Source: an uncultured Lachnospiraceae bacterium
GTDB taxonomy: Bacteria; Bacillota; Clostridia; Lachnospirales; Lachnospiraceae
DNA: 8,448 nt
Assembly: GCA_902783095.1 (NCBI GenBank)
Contig: CACZPX010000223.1
Coordinates: 1 to 8,448 of the forward strand
Direction of reading: 5' to 3'
The position numbers were made by a program, and so were the translations under genes. Shown piece after piece: positions 1 to 5,370 of the stretch (positions within the stretch are counted from its first letter, which is position 1; every line of letters begins with the position of its first letter). The notes under the pieces are model-generated. The model was not told where the DNA came from. It saw only the letters and a list, made by a program, of their open reading frames with translations, and did not search any database.

Positions 1-576
1 ACCATGTTCTTTCCCTGGTACGAGTATCCGCTGTCCTACGAGCTGAAGCATATGGGGGAGACGGTGTCCCGCAAGTGGAACCGGGACTATTCGGCGGAGA
101 TCTTCCGCTCCGAAACGCAGGCCTATCATGAAAACGGCTGGCTGGAGCGTTTCCCCACAGACCCGGACACCTTTACGTTAAGCGGCCTGCACGAGATGTT
201 CCCCGCCGATATCGTGCCGGAAAACATGGAGTACCTGGACCGGCTGATCACGCTGTGCCGGGAAAACGGCATCGAATTCGTGGCGGTGACCACGCCGCTG
301 CCCGCGGATACGCTGACGGCCTTCTACGAAGGCTACGAGGCGCTGGGCACCTGGTTTCAGGACTTTTTTGACGCGCGCAACGTGCGTTTCATCGATTTTA
401 ACAATGACCGGTATTATCCGCTGGCCGCGCACGGGATCGAGAGCTTTACCGATCTGGACGGCCATATGAACGGAGCCGCGGCGCAGGCCTTCTCCGACCT
501 GCTGGGAAGGGTGCTGGAGGACGAGGACGCCGTGTTTGAACGGTATTACGAAGAAGAGGGAGATGCGGTCGGATGA
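1..576 (+). CDS. SGNH/DltD-like envelope acyl-transfer protein, C-terminal part (5' truncated by window)
   Basis: The reading frame is open to the left edge (the codon before the first visible ATG is acc), so the gene very probably begins upstream. About 190 residues are visible. No signal peptide or membrane anchor and no GDS-type nucleophile block is present; in SGNH/DltD/AlgX-like proteins these lie in the N-terminal part. The visible part has an alpha/beta look: a helix-rich stretch, a beta strand EFVAVTTPLP (about residues 91-100), another strand VRFIDFNN (127-134), and near the end FTDLDGHMNG (148-157). That Asp/His cluster is where this superfamily keeps its C-terminal catalytic Asp-His pair (candidates D150 or D152 with H154). 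The stop overlaps the start of the downstream ligase gene (ATGA), indicating translational coupling. By analogy with DltD it would act outside the membrane in acyl or aminoacyl transfer to a surface polymer. The family call rests on the tail motif and gene context, so the exact substrate is inference. Confidence 0.62.
   Translation, partial: TMFFPWYEYPLSYELKHMGETVSRKWNRDYSAEIFRSETQAYHENGWLERFPTDPDTFTLSGLHEMFPADIVPENMEYLDRLITLCRENGIEFVAVTTPLPADTLTAFYEGYEALGTWFQDFFDARNVRFIDFNNDRYYPLAAHGIESFTDLDGHMNGAAAQAFSDLLGRVLEDEDAVFERYYEEEGDAVG
556..562 (+). promoter_or_regulatory. Ribosome binding site of the DltA-like ligase
   Basis: GAGGGAG lies inside the end of the upstream gene, ten bases before the ATG at 573. 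It supports the chosen start and the coupled ATGA overlap. Confidence 0.6.
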
Positions 577-2093
577 AGAGCGTACTGGAATATCTGGAAC
601 AGAGCGCCGCGCGCCTGCCTGACAAGGCGGCTTTTGCGGACGAGACGGGACATATCACCTTTGCGCAGCTGCGGGATGCCGCGCGCCGTGTGGGCTCGGA
701 CCTGGCGGCCTGCGGGTGTCTGCGCAGGCCGGTCGCCCTGCTCATGGAAAAGAGCCTGCGGACCATCGAACTGATGATGGGCGTGGTGTACGCGGGCGGC
801 TTTTACGTGATGATGGATGCCGCACAGCCGGAAGAGCGCTTAAACCGCACGCTGGAGACGCTGCAGGCCCCCGTGCTGATCACGACGCCGGAGCACGCCG
901 AAAAGGCGGCGCGCCTGCAGTTTGCAGGCCGGCGTTTCCTTGCGGACGAGCCCGGACACGGGCCGGCAGACGACGCGCTGCTGGCGCGGATCGCGGCGCA
1001 GCAGAAGGACGTGGACCCGCTGTACGTGCTGTTTACCTCCGGCTCCACGGGCGTGCCCAAGGGGGTGGTGATCAGCCACCGGTCCACCATCGATTTCATC
1101 GACTGCTTTACGGAGATCTTCGGCATCACAAACGACGATATCCTGGGCAATCAGGCGCCCTGGGATTTTGACGTTTCGGTAAAGGACATCTACAGCGGAC
1201 TGCGCACCGGCGCGACCGTGCAGCTGATCCCGCGGCCGTATTTTTCCGTACCCAACAACCTGCTGGACTATCTGGACGAGAAGCGGGTCACGAGCCTCAC
1301 TTGGGCGGTGTCCGCGCTGACCATCGTCTCCACGCTGGACGGCTTTGCCTACCGCCGGCCCGCCTGCATCCGCCGCGTGATGTTCTCCGGCGAGACCATG
1401 CCGGTGCGGCACTTGAACTACTGGCGGGAGGCCTATCCGGACGCCATGTTCGTGAATCTGTACGGGCCTACGGAGATCACCTGCAACTGCACCTATTACA
1501 TCATCGACCGGGCCTTTGCCGTGGGCGACGTGATCCCCATCGGCAGCGCCTTCCCTAACGAGACGGTGTTTTTGCTGGACGATCAGGACCGCGAGGTGAC
1601 CGGACCCGGAACGGAAGGGGAGATCGTCGTAAGCGGCACGGCGCTGGGGCTCGGCTACTATAACAATCCCGAACAGACGGCAAAGGCCTTTGTGCAGAAC
1701 CCGCTGAACCCCTGCTACCTGGAGCCGGTCTACCGAACGGGCGATCTGGGTTATTACAACGAGCGGGGCGAGCTCTGCTTTGCCTCCCGCAAGGATTTTC
1801 AGATCAAGCATCTGGGACACCGGATCGAGCTGGGAGAGATCGAGGCCGCGCTGGAAAAGGTGCCTCAGATCAGGAAGAGCTGCTGTCTGTATCAGGAAGA
1901 GCGCCACAGGATCTGGTGCTTTTATATGGGTGAGATCGACAAAAAGGACCTGGCGGAGGCCGCCGCGGCGCATCTGCCGGACTATATGATCCCCAACGTG
2001 TTCCGCCAGCTGGACGCGCTGCCGCTCAACAAGAACGGCAAGGTGGACCGCAGGACACTGAAAGAAGAGATGGCTGTCCGCAGAAAGAGCTGA
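573..2093 (+). CDS. DltA-like amino acid adenylation enzyme (aminoacyl carrier-protein ligase)
   Basis: This is a complete 506-residue ANL-superfamily adenylating enzyme, the usual length of DltA (D-alanine:D-alanyl carrier protein ligase). It should activate an amino acid with ATP and transfer it to the phosphopantetheine thiol of the carrier protein encoded just downstream, in the cytoplasm. Visible core motifs are the P-loop TSGSTGVPKG (155-164), the binding-pocket segment WDFDVSVKDIY (197-207) whose D200 should contact the substrate amino group, NLYGPTE (295-301), GEIVVSG (349-355), YRTGD (387-391), the hinge KDFQIKHLGHRIELGEIE (407-424), and NKNGK with the C-terminal catalytic lysine K490. 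No condensation, carrier or thioesterase domain is fused, which favours a stand-alone Dlt-type ligase over an NRPS module. The pocket segment FSGE (271-274) carries Ser272 where studied D-alanine-specific DltA enzymes have FCGE, so D-alanine cannot be assumed. The ATG at 573 is chosen for the ATGA overlap and the upstream GAGGGAG. The class is certain; the substrate is not. Confidence 0.93.
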   Translation: MKSVLEYLEQSAARLPDKAAFADETGHITFAQLRDAARRVGSDLAACGCLRRPVALLMEKSLRTIELMMGVVYAGGFYVMMDAAQPEERLNRTLETLQAPVLITTPEHAEKAARLQFAGRRFLADEPGHGPADDALLARIAAQQKDVDPLYVLFTSGSTGVPKGVVISHRSTIDFIDCFTEIFGITNDDILGNQAPWDFDVSVKDIYSGLRTGATVQLIPRPYFSVPNNLLDYLDEKRVTSLTWAVSALTIVSTLDGFAYRRPACIRRVMFSGETMPVRHLNYWREAYPDAMFVNLYGPTEITCNCTYYIIDRAFAVGDVIPIGSAFPNETVFLLDDQDREVTGPGTEGEIVVSGTALGLGYYNNPEQTAKAFVQNPLNPCYLEPVYRTGDLGYYNERGELCFASRKDFQIKHLGHRIELGEIEAALEKVPQIRKSCCLYQEERHRIWCFYMGEIDKKDLAEAAAAHLPDYMIPNVFRQLDALPLNKNGKVDRRTLKEEMAVRRKS

Positions 2094-2113
2094 CGGCGCA
2101 GCATGTCCGCGAA

Positions 2114-2134
2114 TGCGGCACGGAAAATGCCGCG
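2114..2134 (+). other. Intercistronic hairpin between ligase and carrier-protein genes
   Basis: GCGGCA (2115-2120) can pair with TGCCGC (2128-2133) around a 7-nt loop, with a possible flanking T-G pair. No T-run follows, so it is not an intrinsic terminator. It sits in the 68-nt gap before the carrier-protein gene and could stabilise or process the downstream message, which is needed in excess over the ligase. A functional role is inference. Confidence 0.35.
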
Positions 2135-2142
2135 CGGGAAAG

Positions 2143-2149
2143 AAAGGAG
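2143..2149 (+). promoter_or_regulatory. Ribosome binding site of the carrier protein gene
   Basis: AAAGGAG followed by a purine-rich stretch precedes the ATG at 2162. The gap of 12 nt is longer than the usual 5-9, but no closer ATG in frame fits better. Confidence 0.6.
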
Positions 2150-2161
2150 AGAAGAGAAACA

Positions 2162-2398
2162 ATGGAAGAACTGATGGAGATCCTGGAAGAGATCTGCCCG
2201 GAAGTGGATTTTGAGACGGAAAAGGCGCTGGTGGACGACAAGGTCCTCTCGTCGTTCGATATTCTGTCCATCGTAAGCGAGATCAGCGAGGCCTTTGACG
2301 TAAAGATCACCACGGCGGAAGTGATCCCGCAGAATTTCAACTCTGCGGAGAGCCTGTGGAAGATGATACAGGACCTGCGGAAGAGACAGGGGAAGTAA
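2162..2398 (+). CDS. Acyl/aminoacyl carrier protein (DltC-like)
   Basis: This is a 78-residue acidic protein, the usual size of a stand-alone carrier protein. It has the four-helix pattern of the PP-binding family and the attachment-site segment LVDDKVLSSFDILSIV (23-38). By alignment with the common 'LDSxD' pattern, Ser31 is the residue that would carry 4'-phosphopantetheine. The residue before it is Ser30 instead of the usual Asp, a mild departure from the D-S-L/F consensus. It probably receives the amino acid activated by the ligase encoded upstream and presents it to a membrane-bound acyltransferase. It is the last gene of the operon: a strong hairpin terminator begins 66 nt after the stop. 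Compared with canonical dltABCD, the order here (SGNH-like, ligase, carrier) is rearranged, as seen in some clostridial acylation clusters. Alternatives include a carrier for a different aminoacyl or acyl group. Confidence 0.88.
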   Translation: MEELMEILEEICPEVDFETEKALVDDKVLSSFDILSIVSEISEAFDVKITTAEVIPQNFNSAESLWKMIQDLRKRQGK

Positions 2399-2464
2399 GA
2401 AAGCCGGATGTCCTGCAGCTGGACAAACCGGCGGAAATTGAACGAAATACCATAAAATGACCGG

Positions 2465-2514
2465 AAAAAGGCGGTGCCTGCGTCCTGTTACAGACAGGGG
2501 GCATCGCCTTTTTT
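2465..2514. terminator. Bidirectional intrinsic terminator between convergent units
   Basis: GGCGGTGCC (2470-2478) pairs with GGCATCGCC (2500-2508) with one G-T wobble. An inner stem CCTGT (2484-2488) / ACAGG (2494-2498) closes a 5-nt loop. Five A's precede the hairpin and six T's follow it, so it gives a U-tract on either strand. It can end the carrier-protein operon on + and the CotH-SLH unit (stop at 2538) on -. Confidence 0.88.
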
Positions 2515-2537
2515 GCGGTACCGGCTCATCTGTTTGC

Positions 2538-5356
2538 TCAGGGAATCATGCGGTACATGTTGTTGTACCGGTACAGGAAGGTCACAAGCTGCCAGCGCAG
2601 GCAGTTGGCGGAGGGCGCAAATCTGCCGTCGGACGGTCGGCTGATCTTGTTGACATAAGCCCATTGGTAAGCGGGCAGGTTCCTGTTGGATGCCTTGACG
2701 TCCTTGTAGGGGCTGCCCTCGTAGGCAGTGGCCACGGTCTCTTTCCCGTAATCGGCTTTGCATCATGTACAACATCACGATCATATTGGTGCGGCTGATC
2801 TTTCCGGAGGACCGGAACACACGCATGCCGGAAGTGTCGGTCATTCCGGTGATGATCTTCCGATTGTAGCACCAGACGATGGCCGTACCGTGTCCCTTGC
2901 CGGGGGTCACGTCCGCAAAGGGATTGACCATTCCCTCAATGGAGGGTCTGCCATTCAGGCGCCAGAGCATGGTGCAGAATTCTCCGCGGGTGCAGCTGCC
3001 ATTGGGTGTAAAATGCGAGTCGTCGGTACCTTTTACAATACCGTTTTCATAGGCCCAGGTCAGAGCTTTCCGGTAAGTTGCCGTCTCCGGAACGTCGAGG
3101 AACGGGAAAACGCGCAGCATGACAGGCTCCGTATAGACGGTGCCGCCGGCGTTGGTGATCCTGCAGCGAAGCTGCAGACCGTCTGTCGACTTAGAAGCGG
3201 TAATGCGGCAGGACGCAGCGCCTCCTTTGGATGTGCTCATATCGGCCCATTCTTCGTTTTCTGAGAGACGGGTTTGCCAGCAGAAGATTGCCAGTTCATC
3301 GCTTTCCAGTTCTACGGTGAAGGCGGCTTTTTGTCCCGGTTGCTACGGTCACGTCAGCAGGCTGTTTTGTGATGACCGGAGCGGAAGTGAGCACACCGTC
3401 CATCCAGGCCGTGCGTTCAGCCGCCCAGACCAGCATATCGTTAAAATTCTGCCAAGTATACGGCTTTGACGTAAACAGACGTGAATCGGTCCTTCGCGGC
3501 CACAGGGTATCGTTCATCAGGGCAGACGGCGTGATTTCACGGATAAAGGCAGTAAACGGCCGAATGGCTGATCCCGTGCCGTCTCCGAACAGGCCGTCTG
3601 TCAACAGCGATCGGAACGAGGCGGCATAGATCTCCGTGACAGCGGTCTGGAAGGCCGCGCTTTTCACAAAGTATTTGCTGATGCTGTTGCGGTTCCATTC
3701 ATGTGGATCATCCAGCCCGATCAGGGTCCCGAAGGAGGCATCGCAGTCCCATAGAGGACCGGAATAGAGGAGATCTTCGTCGGCGGGTTTGTAGAAAAAG
3801 GTGGAGGAAACAAAGTAGTCATTGTTCAGAATCCATTGCTGTATCAGGTATTCGTTGACAAGGGAATTGCGGTCAAAGTATTCAAACAGCGTCTTTCCGG
3901 TATCCGGATTCCTGCCGTTTTTTCGCATGCAGGTCTGCGCCTCGTCGAAAAAAAGACTGATATAAGAGATGGCGTTTCGCGAAAGGAACTCCGGCTGTTT
4001 GCAGACAACGGTCGCACTGAAGGAATGGAAACAGCTCGGTTCTGTGTCGGAAAAAATCTTGTCCAATTCCAGCAGATAGCCGCCGGTGATGTCTTCCGGG
4101 TCGTTGAGTCCCTCCACATATCGGATGTAGCGGTGATTGTCATTCAGATCTTCCACGGTGGGGAGGGATTCCAGATCCACATCTGGATTGGCGTCCTCTA
4201 TGTCATCTTCCAGATTATGGATATCTACGCGGCTTTCACCAATCTCGTTCTTCTAGCAGAGATAATAATTCCCGCGGTATTCCCCGTCATAGTAGAAATC
4301 GACAAAGTATCCCTGCGGTGTCGCCGTCAGTCCGGATGTATAGGCCAGATCAAAGGCGACTGCGTTGTGCAGAAGCGTCGGATCGTAGTAATTTGCAAGG
4401 AGGATCCACTTTTTGGCCTTCTGTGACCCGCCCACGGGATCCAGAAGATCTGCCTTCTTGTCAAGTTTGATCTGATAGGGCTTTTTGTCCGGAATCCAGG
4501 TGGTGTTGCCACGGCCCTTGATCTGTGTTTTTGCGCCGCTGTACAGTCTGGACAGAGCGCTGTCATAGAGATCAAACGTACCGTTGGCTTTGGCAGAGTG
4601 ATCCTCGCTGCCGTCAATATAGAGACGGCCCTTTTCGTCCGGATCATCGCTGGTAAAGAAGACCGCGTGCAGATTGGCACTGCACATAAGCCCGACGGTA
4701 TAGGAATTCTGAGAACCGTCCTGCATAAAAGAAAAGGTTAAGAACAACGCATCGCAGGCGGTAAATCCGTCCGGGACAACTGTCAGATCGACAGCAGAAC
4801 CGTCTGCAAGGGGCTGCGGCGTTCCGCCCGGTCCAGGACAGATGGTCACGTCAGAAACCGTATCGTCAAAGGAAAAGACCAGCGCGGAAAGATCGGTGCC
4901 GGAAGGAAGAAAGAAATAGGGCAGCGCACCGGCTTCCTGCGGTCGGAGCGTGAGCAGTCCGTCATTCAGGTGAACGGCAAGCCCGGGAAGAGGCGTTGTG
5001 CCGACGTCGAGCCGTGGAATGCATACAGATGCAGCGGCGATCATTTGACTGCCTGCTGTCAAGTGTATCTGCAATTCCGTGTCGAAGAGTTCGTCCGGGA
5101 GCTTTTCCGTTGTCATCCACAATCCGTCATAGGTACGGGTAGCCGGCCAGGACAGCACGGACGATCCGTCGTCAACGGTAAAGACGGCCTCGCCTGCATC
5201 CTCCTCGGATGCAGGGGCGGAAAGCGTCAGCGCAGTATAGTCGGAAGACATGGAGCAAGTGACAGCTTCCTCGGCCTTTGCTGTGACGGGCAGAAAAACC
5301 AGGCAGAAGAGCAGCCCGACAAAGATGATCGTGGTGGTTGGGCGGAAGGCTCTCAT
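2538..5356 (-). pseudogene. Broken CotH kinase-like protein with Ig-like and SLH repeats (tandem paralogue)
   Basis: Reading leftward from the ATG at 5356, the encoded protein parallels the intact neighbour along its length. It has a signal peptide (MRAFRP, a hydrophobic stretch, likely cleavage after AKA at residue 28), an N-terminal beta-rich region, and the CotH motifs KGRGNTTW, KKPYQIKL, DGEYRGNYYLC, GGYLLELD and LWDCDASFG. A short Ig-like domain and three SLH repeats ending FLYRYNN follow. Three lesions break it. A TAG at 4255-4253 replaces the Glu codon after YYLC. One extra A in the run at 3328-3332 shifts the frame after VATGTK. A 2-nt deletion at about 2760/2761 shifts it again inside SLH repeat 2. 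The linker between the Ig-like and SLH parts, about 10 residues in the neighbour, is also missing. Sequence between the lesions remains protein-like, so inactivation is recent. The first 367 residues could still be made as a secreted, unanchored, kinase-incomplete fragment. An assembly error could explain the homopolymer lesion, but less easily all three. Confidence 0.85.
2559..3066 (-). repeat. SLH-coding direct repeat, copy in the pseudogene
   Basis: This stretch aligns with 5391-5900 with one 2-nt gap and about 44 mismatches counted by hand (roughly 91% identity). It covers almost the whole SLH module. Identity falls sharply on both sides. Confidence 0.85.
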
Positions 5357-5362
5357 GGCAGT

Positions 5363-5370
5363 ATCTCCTT
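5363..5370 (-). promoter_or_regulatory. Ribosome binding site of the downstream CotH-SLH copy, overlapping the upstream stop
   Basis: On the minus strand TAAAGGAGAT begins with the TAA stop of the intact gene (5372-5370), and AAGGAGAT is the Shine-Dalgarno, six bases before the ATG at 5356. Termination and re-initiation are therefore likely coupled, and the two genes form one transcription unit. Confidence 0.75.

Noticed and set aside
2114..2134. Hairpin as an internal terminator
   Set aside because: It has no T-run downstream and the carrier gene follows directly with its own RBS.
840..2162. Long - strand open frame (440 codons) opposite the ligase
   Set aside because: It lies antisense to an adenylation gene with every core motif; the translation is rich in H, R, Q and V with no family resemblance.
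2399..2537. A small gene or RNA in the gap between the convergent units
   Set aside because: Apart from the bidirectional terminator, no RBS-led reading frame or further structure is visible.
4253..4255. TAG as a recoded sense codon or programmed readthrough
   Set aside because: Two unrelated frameshifts follow in the same gene, neither a classic -1 slippery heptamer, and the neighbouring copy has Glu at this position. Ordinary pseudogene decay is simpler.
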